DNA of 64,000 nt, from contig OZ024854.1 of assembly GCA_964017155.1 (NCBI GenBank), positions 46,454,923-46,518,922 on the forward strand. The letters run 5' to 3'. The stretch is from Oasisia sp. SBJ-2009. Taxonomy: Eukaryota > Annelida > Polychaeta > Sabellida > Siboglinidae. The notes beneath the pieces are model-generated. The model ran no database searches and had not been told where the DNA came from. It worked only from the letters and a program-made list of their open reading frames with translations. Made by a program: the position numbers and the translations under genes. Numbering within the stretch: position 1 is the stretch's first letter; each line of letters starts with the position of its first letter. Shown here piece by piece: positions 12,901 to 32,638 of this stretch.

Positions 12901-15900
12901 TCAAAAGACAAACCTTTTAGGTTACTCAGAATGCAATTGTAATGTTCAAACAAACATTGTATGCTTATCATTGTATCAGCCTTCCTCTACACCCACCAGC
13001 GTGTTGTGTAGGGCATTGTTTATGATCCGGAATTGCTGCTAGCTTCGGTTTGCACAATATTGAATATGTATCCATCACTAGATGGTGCCACTCTATCAGT
13101 TATATTCCAGTGTGGTGCATAGTTATGACTAAACCATCTCATCCCCCTGTAAATGTGTAACACATTTTCGGACTTTGTAAACTTTGTGAGCATCCATTGT
13201 CGGATATGTGGTAGATATAATTTTGTATGTCATACTTGGACAGCCAACGCCAGTCGGTAGTATAGTCCATCCATTCATTCATGAATGAGTACTTTTGAAT
13301 AATGTTGGTGAAGCTTTCCCAGGAATTGAAGATATGTAGTTGGTTTTATGTGAAATGTGGGTAAATTTTGTAGTGTTTTTGAGATGATGTTACCATGGCA
13401 TCCCATTATTTTCCATCTTGTAAGGAATATTTTTCACATGACCCTCAATGCTGAAAAGTCATTCAGAACAGAAATATTATTTCTTTACCAAGGCTGGCAT
13501 ATAATCATACACATGACTGGTTTTATCAGTTTAGTATTTAAGATGTTTTGTTTGTCTGCAGTGATCCCAGGCATCATTGTGGGGCTGTCGGTTGGACTCG
13601 ACACGGACGGCTACGGCAACTCCAGATTGTGAGTCAACAACACACTTACCTGGAGAACTAAATGTCCCGTAATAGAGCCTACTGATTTGTGGGTATCCGT
13701 AGGATTGTAGTGCATGCACACACCACAGCACACCACAGCACACCACAGCACACCACAGCACACCACAGCACACCACAGCACACCACAGCACACCACACCA
13801 CACAACACCACGCCTCACCACACCTCACGCGCGCGCGCGCACACGCACGCACGCACACACACACACACACACCAAGTCATAACCATGTCTGTGTTTCTGC
13901 CCAACAGTTGCTGGCTTGCCACACCCGATCTTGTCTTCTGGAGTTTTGCCGGTCCGGTGCTAATTGCTTTCATGGTTAGTATTTATAGCTCTGTATTATA
14001 GGAATAACTGTAGCAAAAACATTGTTTAAAATGGTAATATGTCATATTTATACAGTTTATCACATGTTTGCCAGTAGATAGTCAATAGCATGTTTGACTA
14101 AATGAAGTGCATATTTGTATAAACTCCAAAACATATTACGTAAAAAAAATATCAGATTTATTAGTTTCACAGAAGCAAAATACAAACATAGTAACATGAT
14201 GATTCGACATAAACTTGCTATATTGATGTGGTCTTGCTACTTTATTACAGCTCAACATCATAGTGTTTGCCATGGCCACCAGGGTGAGCTGCTGCAGGGA
14301 AAAAGATAAACAAGACGATGTGGAATTTGGACTTCTTGCGTATGTGCATTTCTCACATTATTAATAACAATATGCATGAATTTATTAATTTTCTTGATTA
14401 AGTGCCCTCATTATTTTTAGATGACAGTTTATTTAGTCAAAATCAGGTGTGCAGTCAAAAGGTATATAGTTGAAAAAATAAGATTTGAAAAAATCGAAAA
14501 GATTTTGTCAGATTCATGTGACTATAAAGTGTAACCAGCTACCCTCATAGTAATAATAGTGCAGTGGCTAGAGCTTTGGACTGTCAACTGAGAGAAACCT
14601 CGTTCGAATCCTGCGCATGTTGAACGTTGGGCGAATTTGTTAACTCCGCATTATTCCAGTTCACTCAGCTGTATGAATGAGTACTTGGCTATAGACACTG
14701 GTGGATGTTTGTGAACAAATAGTCTTTGTGCATTAATTGCAGCATGGCTCGATACTCCCCAAAGAAGTAAAGATGGTGTTCAATTAAACAGTTCTGCCAG
14801 GTAGTAAAGTATAAAGTGCTTTGAGCAATCCTGAGGTTTGGATACTGCATGATATAAGAACTTACATAAATCATGCTCCACCATTCACCATCTGCTTTCA
14901 GGAATCGGCTGAAGGCGGGGCTAGTGTTGCTGCCACTACTGGGCGTGGCATGGGTATTTGGTGTACTTGCTGTCAATGATGACGTCCTGGCATTCCACTA
15001 CCTGTTCGCCGTCTTCACGTGTTTCTACGGCATCTTCATCCTCCTGGCTTATGTGCTGCTCAGCAAGAATGTACGTCTTCCAGGCTTTGCTGTCACATGA
15101 TCATTGTTTGTGTTGCACTGTTGTGAGATTGTGTATATATGCGGTAGACTGATTTGCATTTCAGTTCGTAGATTACCCATGCACATCTGAAAGTTTATCA
15201 AGCACTCAGTTTATATCATGTGTATCTTCTGTGTGTAAATTATTTCAAAACCCATTTAGTATAAATATAGTATGTTCTATATCAAACATGGATTTACAAG
15301 ATCCTGTTTGGTACCTATCAAAATGGATTTTCATAAGATAGTTCTTCTCTGTAACAACAAAAGTGATCCTGCTTACAAACACGGTTGCCTAGCAATATAA
15401 TGTGGACAGGCTAATCATCAACGTTTGTGATTGACTCGTGTGTTGTTTGCTTCCTCTCCTAGGTGCGTCGTGAGGTGAAGTACGCCGTGTACCGCCTGCA
15501 AGGACGCAAGGGATACGAGGAGTCTGCTAGTCCCACCAGGAACAGCATGTTGTCTGTACGTGGCTCTTGCACAGGCACCTGGCCTCACTGTCAGCCCTCC
15601 ACACAACCACTGGGCCTCACTGTAGCATTATTGAGCATATCTGTACTGTGTTCTAGTACATACCTTCATAATTCTATCATTTTAAACGAAAACAAAACAT
15701 TTCATGTGTTCGTCCTGCATTTATTATTAGTAAATACTGTGTGTCGTTGAATTCTGTTTACTGCCACTAGTTGAGAAGGTACGAGTAGAGTAATTTAACC
15801 AGCACCAGAAATTGTTGTTTAGTATTGTCGATAGTATTTGTATATCCTCACTATAAAGTTCACTTTTGGGACTGGGCAAATGTGACCTGAATTGCAGAGT

Positions 15901-17959
15901 GACCCTATTAACAAGGGTAAGGTTGTATTCTTCACTGTGACAAGAAGGACTTGTGATTTGTGAGATTATCAAATCTCTGATGTGACTGTAAAATCGAGAC
16001 ATTAAAAACCCGTTTTCAATGACACAAAGAATAACATAATTTCTGTTTGTGCCAACAGAGGTCAGCACTGTCGTACCACCAGAATGACTCATCACTAGAG
16101 GGCGGTCTGAGTCGTGTCAACGTCGGCATTTCAACGACATCGACAACGAGTCGATCGACGAGCAAGAGCGGGGGTGGGTTGTATCACCCCGACCCCTATC
16201 TCCACAGCAGCAGCACCTCGACCAACCCCAACGCCCCCTACGACTACCCCCCTAACGCTGGCATTCCACCCTACGGCTACGACTCGGCACAGTTCAATGG
16301 CAAGCCCCCCACAGATGGTAGGTGGCGCCACTGGCATGTGTCTTGAATATGTCATTTGATTTGGCAATTAGTTTGGCCTTGTTTTATTTTGTTTGCCCAG
16401 ATAGTAATTTAGGGCTGAAATAACAGTTCTTAGATATGCTGTGATATTTTTTTCTTTTCAGGTTGTTCAAAAATTTCTCATTCCTTAAGGCAGCATAGTT
16501 TTATGTATACCTGTGTTGTATAAGCAGATGTATTTCTTATTGTGAAGTATGTTTAGTTAATAAGATGAGTGAGTTCGCGCTAATTCTGGGATGTTTTCAA
16601 TATTGACTGAAATGTTTTTTAAAGAGTGTTTGTCATTGCGAATAGTCCAAATATGTCTGCTTTGTCTAAGTTTTGGTACAACACAATTTTTCTGATACAT
16701 CTTGTATTACTTGTGTACATGCTTGTGGTCAGTCTGACCTTTACTTGACCCTTGTCTGACCAGATCCAGACACGGGAGAGATGGACAGAAAGCGGAGAGT
16801 CGACTCGGACTCTGATAGTGACTCTGCCATGGAGAACCCTGACCTTGACCTTGCCTCGAGTCACTCCAGCGATGACGAGGACGATGACAACTTTGCGTGG
16901 GATGCGGTGTCGCCACGGCAACCGAGTGAGTGTCACACATTGGCTTTATGTTGCAATTTACTGTTTATTAAATGTTGAAAGTGAGAAACCAAAATCCAGT
17001 TCTGTGCAAGGTCAGCCGGGAGTTTAGTGGCACATTTGAGAATGATATAAAAATGTAGTACACTGTTATAACCACATTACTAAGGTTACATCTGGGACTG
17101 ACCATAGCTGGCCAGAAAGGTGAGGTGACTAGTTTCCTATATTTTGCAGTTATGGATATAGCTTGAAACTCGTGTTGGGTGATGATGTATTATCAAGAAT
17201 AAGGCGAGGTTGAGTTTATTTTAAATATTTTACCATGTGTTATTGGTTTTCAAGATGAAATGAAGTTTTTAAACTATGTGCAGTTCATCAAGCTTACTAA
17301 ATGCCATTTAAGTAGCATAGTTTAAATAAGACAAACAAACTTAACAATTTAATTGAAGTATTAATTCACGCATAATGAAGTTTACATTTACAATGAGTGC
17401 ACTGCCTTTGCAGCTAAGCCACCACAACTTGAGTCGTCTCCTAAGAAGAAGTGGCCGAGTGGACACAGTGGACACAGTGAGTTAGGCATCAGGAGTCCAG
17501 ACCAAGTCAAAATATCACCACATAAAAAGGCACCTGAGAAATCTTCACAACGAAACTCTTTAAAAGGTATGCGTTAATAATTTGAAAGATATTATCTAAC
17601 AAAGTCACAAAGTCAGTCAAAAGAAGAACATGGCGTAACATTAAAGAAGGAACAGTGTCGATTAGATATCGGAAGGTACACATAGATTAAAGCAGATTGG
17701 ACTGTCGATAAGCCAAAGCACTTCCTTGTTCTCTTCTTGTCTACAGTTTCAGGATGGCAGTCTTGCTAAATGTTGTTAAATAATGGATAATGCATTATTA
17801 TACACGCAAGGTCTGTAGGTTTTCACTGTTTTACTCTTCTTTGTTTCAGGTAGCAAAGAAAATGTTTTATGTCCGACAAAGCGGCCGAAAGTGAAAGTGC
17901 CGAGGGAACAGGTTCCTGTCCTCACACACAATGGAAGCATCACATCAGACTCAGAGTGA
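365..17959 (+). CDS. CELSR: Flamingo/CELSR-type adhesion GPCR (cadherin EGF LAG seven-pass receptor), 3' part; 5' end outside window
   Basis: Seven-pass non-classical cadherin of the plasma membrane, known in animals for planar cell polarity and neuronal adhesion. Exons: 365-477, 730-974, 1500-1574, 2217-2386, 2821-2967, 4530-4652, 4924-5101, 5455-5720, 6241-6621, 7103-7312, 7750-7933, 8943-9086, 9718-9814, 10293-10460, 10930-11074, 11749-11955, 12646-12799, 13562-13628, 13908-13974, 14251-14339, 14902-15070, 15463-15555, 16059-16317, 16764-16925, 17414-17566, 17850-17959. All have AG/GT borders and compatible phases; the sum is 4176 nt, giving 1391 residues plus TGA. Domain order is end of LamG1, EGF, LamG2, EGFs, laminin-EGF, HormR, GAIN, GPS, 7TM, tail, which is the CELSR order. 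The combination of LamG/EGF with HormR-GPS-7TM excludes other adhesion GPCRs. Cadherin repeats must lie upstream of base 1. Exon ends were judged by eye; an exon missed inside an intron cannot be excluded. Confidence 0.95.
651..697. repeat. (CCGT)n microsatellite
   Basis: About eleven tandem CCGT tetramers, one with T for C, in the CELSR intron about 30 bases upstream of the acceptor at 729. Confidence 0.95.
1324..1490. repeat. Two-copy tandem repeat in CELSR intron
   Basis: A roughly 93-bp unit containing ACACATGTTTACCTTGA and GTGAAAGAGCATG is present twice with a few substitutions, just upstream of the exon at 1500. Confidence 0.7.
1500..1574 (+). other. CELSR: CELSR exon completing an EGF repeat
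   Basis: Short 75-nt exon after TTACAG and before GTAAGT. It supplies the second half of an EGF module (TCQESWDTYQCTCVEKWGGKDC) with the Cys-x-Cys and terminal Cys pattern. It links LamG1 to LamG2, as in other CELSR proteins. Confidence 0.88.
2217..5101 (+). other. CELSR: CELSR LamG domain 2 plus following EGF repeat (four exons)
   Basis: Exons 2217-2386, 2821-2967, 4530-4652 and 4924-5101. They encode a laminin-G fold: GVSFRTRYHAALLMSIQ, then DGQWHYVEARW, then QIVVGG and GLKGCVE, then EAGC. An EGF repeat follows (DPCNDYPC ... CSCFPG). The W after DGQ and the GCVE Cys are hallmark LamG2 positions. The intron between the second and third exon is filled by a large CCCTCTCACC-type minisatellite. 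Confidence 0.9.
2971..3915. repeat. Large CCCTCTCACC(C/A)-type minisatellite in CELSR intron
   Basis: About 945 bases of tandem 13-15 bp units (CACCCCACCCTCTC and variants). It begins directly after the donor at 2968. The composition is strongly strand-asymmetric, with almost no G. Long proline/serine/threonine/histidine reading frames across it are a product of the repeat, not genes. One of them is in frame with exon 2821-2967. Confidence 0.97.
5455..6420 (+). other. CELSR: CELSR EGF and laminin-type EGF module
   Basis: Exon 5455-5720 encodes an EGF repeat (CTHFNPCD ... YTCVCPRHRSGQYCEQ) and then CPATWWGHPICGPCNC and GFDHSCNKTTGKCYCK, which starts the laminin-EGF. Exon 6241-6621 continues with CLPCDCYMDGSYSTSC and CRCRNGVIGRQCNQCDS. 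The WWG...CGPCNC and RQCN.CDSRFA signatures match the single laminin-EGF conserved in flamingo/CELSR. Confidence 0.92.
6421..6621 (+). other. CELSR: CELSR hormone-receptor (HormR) domain
   Basis: The second half of exon 6241-6621 reads VVYDSCPTNFMKGIWWQ, then QLAKQACPMGSVGMATRFC and LWLEPDMSAC. The spaced Cys residues, the WW pair and the W.EPD...C ending are the HormR pattern of adhesion GPCRs, directly N-terminal to the GAIN domain. Confidence 0.88.
6705..7016 (-). mobile_element. tRNA-derived SINE, family B, reverse orientation
   Basis: Reverse complement resembles the SINE at 14.56-14.87 kb: a tRNA-like head with an A box around TGGCGCAGTAGCTAGAGC (near 7012-6995), then shared body motifs (ATAGCCAGGTACTCATT and GTATCCAAATGCTCAGG on the + strand). 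It lies in the intron between the HormR exon and the first GAIN exon. The B box is diverged, so this copy is old. Confidence 0.75.
8439..8644. repeat. Foldback (inverted-repeat) element 1
   Basis: Two arms of about 95-100 bases are near-perfect reverse complements around a centre at ~8541 (GAGCAGTG/CACTGCTC). The arms run from TTCAAGTA at 8439 to TACTTGAA at 8644. It has the look of a foldback or MITE-like element in a CELSR intron. No target duplication was identified. Confidence 0.9.
8667..8829. repeat. Foldback element 2
   Basis: Arms of about 80 bases, almost perfectly complementary around ATAATCAAATTAT (~8748). The outer ends are ACGACGTTTCGATC and its complement. It lies 22 bases after foldback element 1 and about 110 bases upstream of the exon at 8943. 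Confidence 0.92.
10930..11074 (+). other. CELSR: CELSR GPS autoproteolysis motif
   Basis: This exon encodes GQWSTDGCRLVN, then CECDHLTSFGVLMD. The tripeptide His-Leu-Thr (codons 11030-11038) is the canonical GPS cleavage triad, with cleavage before Thr. The downstream TSFGVLM would be the tethered agonist (Stachel). By family knowledge the receptor should be cleavable into N- and C-terminal fragments. Confidence 0.9.
11524..11660. repeat. Two-copy ~78-bp tandem duplication in CELSR intron
   Basis: AAGACAATGCTATTGTAAAC followed by a T-rich segment occurs at about 11527 and again at about 11605, with few differences. Confidence 0.8.
11995..12232. repeat. Two-copy ~115-bp AT-rich tandem duplication in CELSR intron
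   Basis: Segments containing ATTTAATTAGTTATTAATAA and TTTCTTGGTTTTGCAATTAT are repeated at about 12000-12105 and 12120-12230. Confidence 0.8.
12593..12655 (+). repeat. Duplicated 3' splice site before the TM3 exon
   Basis: A 33-bp tandem duplication places TGGTGTAATGTGTTACAG followed by CTGGC at both 12595-12617 and 12628-12650. Each copy ends in a usable acceptor (12612 and 12645). The segment between them is 33 nt with no stop in the coding frame. Confidence 0.92.
13711..13871. repeat. CACAG pentamer/decamer array and (AC)n in CELSR intron
   Basis: About eight ACCACAGCAC units run from 13717 to ~13796, then ACC-rich, GCGC and (AC)n sequence to 13871. It lies just upstream of the exon at 13908 and makes many CACAG acceptor look-alikes. 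Confidence 0.95.
14558..14868 (+). mobile_element. tRNA-derived SINE, family B, forward orientation
   Basis: The head has an A box (GTGCAGTGGCTAGAGC, about 14560) and a B box (GTTCGAATCC, 14602-14611). The body shares sequence with the copies at 6.7-7.0 kb and 43.9 kb. Its 3' end is about 33 bases upstream of the acceptor of the TM6/TM7 exon. There is no internal ORF, as expected for a SINE. Confidence 0.82.
15463..17959 (+). other. CELSR: CELSR cytoplasmic tail (five exons)
   Basis: Exons 15463-15555, 16059-16317, 16764-16925, 17414-17566 and 17850-17959 give about 258 residues after TM7, shorter than the tail of vertebrate CELSR2. Features are a basic start (VRREVKYAVYRLQGRKGYEE), a Ser/Thr-rich segment, Tyr/Pro repeats (YDYPP, PPYGYD), the acidic run DSDSDSD that also occurs in vertebrate CELSR tails, DDEDDDNFAWD, and a basic KRPKVKV. 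The last residues are SDSE followed by TGA at 17957-17959. The bases just before and over the stop also form a good donor (GA|GTGAGT at 17956), allowing an alternative end. Confidence 0.85.
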
Positions 17960-18595
17960 GTGTCACGTTGTTACGGCTCTCCATACACTACAGTCACCTT
18001 GCAAGCAGTCCATGATGGCCACTTCTTGTTTGTCAGCCAACAGTCACGCAAAATATATCAAATTTGAAGCTTCATTGTTTTGTGCAGATATGCATGATTT
18101 AAATGCATGGATAGTCAGCTAATGTTCTGGTAGTTCTCAAAAGCATGGTAGCAATAACATGCCCAAGTGTTACATGTATTACAAATGCAGTCTCTTGAAT
18201 TAGGTGTCGCTGTAGCTGCGTGATTGTTATCAATTCATTGTGGACATGTAAGGGCTAGCTGGCAAGAACTAATAGAATTGTTATGCTACAATCCTGACCT
18301 TCCAGAGAGCTTGCTTCCCATACCAGACTATACTTCCTTCTGTCTGTCCATCAGATGAGAACATGTACAATAATCACCACTGTCCTGTCGTTTGGATGAC
18401 TACATCCGTAGCTTTCTGTTGTGATTACCCATCATGCTTTTCATGCACTGTGATAACCAGCAGGTGAGAGGGGGTGGTCCTGAAAGAATCCCATGGGTTG
18501 TGAGATAGGCCGGCTTTGATAGATTACACATTTTGCTGTATTACTAACGAGTGCGATGCGTCCATCCTAACTGTGATGCTCTTGTTGCCTTACAG

Positions 18596-18608
18596 ACTGC
18601 ATGTGTAA
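18596..18608 (+). other. CELSR: Possible alternative terminal exon of CELSR
   Basis: A pyrimidine-rich acceptor (CTCTTGTTGCCTTACAG) ends at 18595. If spliced to a donor at 17956 inside the last exon, the split codon becomes GAA and the frame reads Leu-His-Val-stop (TAA 18606-18608). The C-terminus would change from ...SDSE to ...SDSELHV. This is inferred from splice motifs only. The alternative is that the exon at 17850 is simply terminal. Confidence 0.3.
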
Positions 18609-19065
18609 CGGTAGAAGAAGGTACAGTGCATTTTGTTAAATAACACGCACGTGTGCATGCATGTGTGCATGTTCTCTGTCGTCATGAGTCTCCTCTGGTG
18701 CTAGCGAATGGTCCTTTTTTATGGGTAGTGCCACTGTAGTGTCGCCGCCATGCTGGGACGCAAGCATATTGAATCATAGTTGAAATTCTGAAATATTTAT
18801 GGATGGCCAAAGCTGTCAGATCACATCAAATGTTCAACTACTACCTGGTTAGCAAAAAAGAACTTTGTGTAAGATATAGCTGACTGAGAAACCTACAAAG
18901 ATACCTTTTGTTAAACGTATTTATTATCGGTAAAGTTAGAATTAAAAAAATACCAGTGGAAAACTTAAATCTTTTTTTTTTACATAACAATCCTGTTATG
19001 TCTGCCCCGGCTCTCTGTGTATCACCATGCTAATAGTCAATTTTTATACAATGTACATACACCAA

Positions 19066-19094
19066 ATTATATATATATAAATATATATATATAT
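19066..19094. repeat. (AT)n microsatellite
   Basis: Imperfect AT dinucleotide run downstream of CELSR. Confidence 0.85.
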
Positions 19095-20084
19095 CATCAA
19101 CACCACTATGTGTTCAACATCTCTTAGGTTGGTTACATATTTAAACTAACACTTATCTCAGTTGTCTGACATTTTCCTTTACCTGATTAATTGGATTTAA
19201 GCACCAGTGTCTTACTTTGCTGTTCTGCATTAATGAAGCAGACAAAGTAGTTTTCCTGATGGACGCCACGTGTGACTCCAATGCTTCGGCCAGCACCAAC
19301 GTAATCGCTCACCATTCCAGCTCGGTTTACTTCATTTCAAGAGTGCGTGATACAAGTTACACAGTATTAGCTGCACCTCACATGTCCTGGCCCTCTACAT
19401 CTAGGCCTTCTTCTTACCACCATTCGTGCAGGACACATCGACATGTCAAATGTCCTTTCCTCAAAACAATCTTCTAACAAAGCAGTAATTCTCGCTAGTG
19501 ATTCATGACAATGGCACAACCATACAGTTGCTAGCTCAGGTAAATTTTCAAGGATGTGGAAATCTGTCTCACTAGAAATGTTATTGCCATGGTAATATGC
19601 AAGCAGGTGAACTCATATTTCACATATCATATACTATTTATTTATCTAATCCATACACCAAATCTGGTTAAGATATGTTCAGTACTATTAGAGACCTATT
19701 CGTCATTTGGCTGTGTTCAGGTAGCAACTAGTCTTCAACCTGGATTGATTAAATTATATTGAATGATTTGTTGTTTTGGTGTCTTCTGAGACAATTGAGT
19801 GGGATTAGGCTGTCATTCTTAATTTTGATCAGTTTCATAGAAGATACCATTGCTAAATTGAAAGTGGAATGGAATTTAGCAGGCATCAATCTTATTTCAC
19901 AACCATAACAATTGTTTATTTTTTTCTACACTTTTGGAACTGTTGTGTATGAAAAACTATGAATAATACTACACCTTTATAGGAGACAAAATAATTGACA
20001 TATTTGGTGACTCGAACTATAAGGTGTAGTATTAGAAACAGGTTGCTTTACTGAAAATCATTAAAACCACATGCAGTGCTGAGT

Positions 20085-20125
20085 CAGCACGGTTATGTCA
20101 GCACTGCTGACATAACCGTGGAGAA
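20085..20125. repeat. Short palindrome
   Basis: CACGGTTATGTCAGCA and its complement, separated by about 4 bases, could form a strong hairpin in a CELSR 3' transcript. Confidence 0.8.
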
Positions 20126-22592
20126 CAAATGATGCAATTGCACAGCTACTGACTAACGTCTGCTGGGAAGGTAGTGCGCCACAGATTTGTGCCCGTATTC
20201 TCAAGACAAATGTTCAGTAATGACAGTCATATGGTTACAAACCACTGTTTCATACTAAAGACTTGTGCCCGTGTTCTCAAAACAGTTACTCAGTAACACT
20301 ATCGTATGGTTACAAGCCCTTGTTTAGTTAGTCTTTGAGAATGCGGGCCCAATTTAGTCATCCTGCGACTGGTCCCACTGCCAACTGCCCGTCATGGTGG
20401 TAGTGTCTAGTCTCTCCTAGCATGGTGGTGTCTAGTAGTATTTTGTGACGTACCCACTGTGTAGACTATACAGCGACTCCCCGGTGTTATCTGCATGATA
20501 ATATTGTCTCACATACTGCACGTTATCATTGGTATGTGGCATCATTCCCTCCCACCGTAATCTCGGTAGAACCTGACTAATTTTCTACTCACATATGTGG
20601 TACAAAATTAAGGTCACCTTTTATAGTTCTGTCGGGTTAGTTTAAACTGTACTATTGACACATTGAGCTGTACATACAAAATCGCCTATGAATGCCAGTG
20701 TTTCCCTATCGGTGTCAAATAATTGTTATTGTCAAATGTTTTAAAGATTCTTTTATGTGGGTCGGAACAATCAGTTTATTTGCACCTCATGCCAAACCTA
20801 CCTGCACAAATGACACTGCACAGTGCTTGTGCATCTACAAGAGGGAAGAACAATTACACAAACGTTGTGGTATTCATTACATTTGTGTTTGTAGCACGAA
20901 ACAATTCCACTGGGTCATAGATGTGTCACAAAACTGAACAAAGTATACACGTTGTGTCACTGTGAGTTGCTGTGTAGACGTCTTACTAGACGACACTTCC
21001 CCACCTGTGTGTATTCATTTGTTGTTTTTGTTGATTCTCGCTTAATTTGTTGAACCTTCGTGTAACATGTATATTTATATAGTTCTTTTTCTGCAGTTGC
21101 AGTAATGATAGCTACAAATGGCCTTGAGACGTGGTGACGACCAGGGACAAACACTTGCCGCTGTCCTTCACACCCTCCTTCAGATGGCGCTATCTAGAGG
21201 GACTGTGCAGCTATTCAGCTAAATACAAGTTCGGAACACAGAGTGAACTAATACGTGCTCCCTAGATGGAATCTCGCGAGGGAAGAATGTTGCCAGTAGA
21301 GGTCGCTGGTGTGCATTGCATCATTCCAGAATGAGTTATCTTCTGAGACGGTCTCATCCTCTTGGATTTACTGCTGTGATCTCAAACTGTCGACACGTTC
21401 GTGTGTACATTGCTATAAGTGTTTGGTTACCATAGTAACCGGTGACTTAGAGATCGGAGTGTCGTCCAGACGTCAACCGAAGATCGAGATGTTGTCAGCA
21501 TGATATATTATGACAACAGAAACTGTCGTGTCCCCGTGTCAAACGTGATTGCTTCTGCTTCATCTGTATGTATATTACGTGTCATCTGCGTCTTTCCAAA
21601 GCGTATCATAAGTAGTAACTTAACAACTGGCGATTGTGTATAGTATTTTATTGAAGTGGTTATGTGCCCAACCAGGCATGTGGATATCTGCCAAGTTCTC
21701 ATCACGCTGTTGCTTGCATTCTATGCAACCTCAAGTGTGATCTTATTTTGTCCAAAACAAATGACCAAATATCTGGCACCGTCCACCCGATATATTTGCA
21801 CAATGGTTGGGCAGATATTCTCTTCATTTTTTTAATAAACTATTTGTAATTAACTATCTGTATGAACTATTGCTGGACAGACAAATGGTAGTAAGTCTAC
21901 AGCAGGTCTAGTGCTAGAAATGTGTATAGAATGCCTGGTGTACATTTTATTATTGCCATCAAACCAGATGGCCCCTTCACGCGGGAAAAGTGTGGTAGTT
22001 GGACGGTGTCTTTGTGGCGCAGAATTATCTCGAGATCAATGGATGTTTTAGACATTTAAAAAATGTTATAACCATTATCGGTTCAGTTTCATAAATATGG
22101 TAGTTTGTTGTTGAGAGCTTCCTTAGAAATATTGTCTCAATCCACATATATTATATACAAATTCTGTATTTTTTAATATGAAAATATATTATAAAATTCT
22201 CTCTTGAATTTTCTGCTAAGTCTCACAATTTTCTGTTAGAGTATGTATGTACACTGTATCTGTATCATTATAAATGATTGGTTATAAATGTCAGAATGAA
22301 ATATTTTATCTTTTTTGGGAAAACTATTATATGCTTTATGTAATGGATATTGCATGTCATTTTCTTATTGCAAACAGGTGGAATATATGTTCTCTGTCTG
22401 GAATGACTTATTTCAGCTACACGCGACAACTTACATGAAATCGCATTTGATGATTTGTTTTTGTACAAAACGTCTCCATAGTATAGAAATCACAACCCGA
22501 CCATGCCAAGATGGCTACTATTGAGATGTGTGCTTATATTTCCTCCTAACGTTTTTTATATGTACCATAATTTTAAGAAGTTGGTTTTTTAC

Positions 22593-22598
22593 AATAAA
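22593..22598 (+). terminator. Candidate polyadenylation signal of CELSR
   Basis: Canonical AATAAA on the + strand, followed within 30-60 bases by a GT-rich stretch. It is the last good signal before the convergent PMPCB gene. Other AATAAA motifs occur at about 21833 and 22672, so which is used is uncertain. Confidence 0.4.
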
Positions 22599-23263
22599 CA
22601 TGTAATGTAACATATTGGAGTCTTCGTTCTAGTAGTTTTGAGCTGGGTGCTGTTGGCAATAACAATAATTCTGAATAAACCCTGGGGAATTGCCATCACA
22701 AATTTCACTGACTACCCCATTACTACTTTTAAAGTTCTATTCTTAATAAAAAATACATACATGTTATATGAAGAGAGTGGGAGGTAGAGAGAGAAAAGTG
22801 AGATACATTAGAGTTGCTGATAGGAAAGGATAAGTCATCAGTGTTATTCCAGTGAAACTCATTAAAACCAGTGAGATGCATGCAGACTAACTACCCGAGT
22901 TCCCAGTAGCTGTTCATCTGCAGTGCCGAGAGACCAGTGGTCTAGTAAGATCCACAGGCGAGATTACTCCACCATCAAAGTGAACTTTCTGCTCACAGAA
23001 GAATGTTTTATAAGAAGCAGATCGCATCATCTGGGGAAAGGCTTGTTCTTTGGTGAACCTTTTACTGGGGTTGGGTCAGTTTTAGAAGACATTTAGAAAT
23101 ATCAGGCTAATCACGAATGATTGAGCAAAATAATTAAAAATAACAGCAACGTTGACAACTTTTAATTTGCTGACAACTTTCCTTGAAGTACAAACATCAC
23201 TTCGCAAGAGAAATCCCTGCATGACCTTGTTGAAACAACTCAACAAGATCAATCCTCAGAATA

Positions 23264-23269
23264 TTTATT
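23264..23269 (-). terminator. Polyadenylation signal of PMPCB
   Basis: AATAAA on the - strand, about 283 bases past the PMPCB stop codon. This gives a short 3'UTR that faces the 3' end of CELSR tail-to-tail. Confidence 0.6.
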
Positions 23270-23551
23270 GTACAGTCTCTAAAGAGTTCCATCCGCCCCG
23301 TATGGGGCATACAAATGTATCCATACATCTCCTATCGATAACCCCGCCTTAGTCTAAAAGGCAACCCCAAAATCTGTCCATCAGTTTTCCTCATTGGCCG
23401 TGGAACCTTGTAGAGTGAAACCGTGAGAATGTGAATGCTGTGTCGTCTAGTCGATGTCGTGTCACTGACGCAGCGTCGTTGACATCCTGATGAGTGTAAT
23501 GATGTCCCTGATGAGTGTAATGATGTCAAAGCGTGACTAAGTCATCCGGCC

Positions 23552-32638
<9,087 letters not shown>

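Larger units (their letters stand above)
11749..15070 (+). other. CELSR: CELSR seven-transmembrane domain (six exons)
   Basis: TM1 and TM2 are in 11749-11955 (hydrophobic stretches around ITYVCFSLTLLCLLIAFLIF and ILINLVFCIFITLLIYLIG). TM3 is in 12646-12799, with the conserved Cys in LACKM. TM4 spans 12646-12799/13562-13628. ECL2 Cys-Trp and TM5 are in 13908-13974/14251-14339. TM6 (LLPLLGVAWVFGVLAV) and TM7 (FHYLFAVFTCFYGIFILLAY) are in 14902-15070. Class B/adhesion features, the TM3-ECL2 Cys pair and W.FG in TM6, are present. A second in-frame acceptor lies 33 nt upstream of the TM3 exon. Confidence 0.93.
17960..22620 (+). other. Probable long CELSR 3'UTR / intergenic stretch, no other gene seen
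   Basis: About 4.6 kb without a convincing ORF. AATAAA at 22593-22598 with GT-rich sequence downstream could be the CELSR polyadenylation site, which would make this a long 3'UTR. Contents include an AT run (about 19066-19094), a short palindrome near 20090-20121, and a pair of about 95-bp tandem repeats near 20165-20340. The transcript boundary is a guess; RNA evidence would decide it. Confidence 0.4.
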
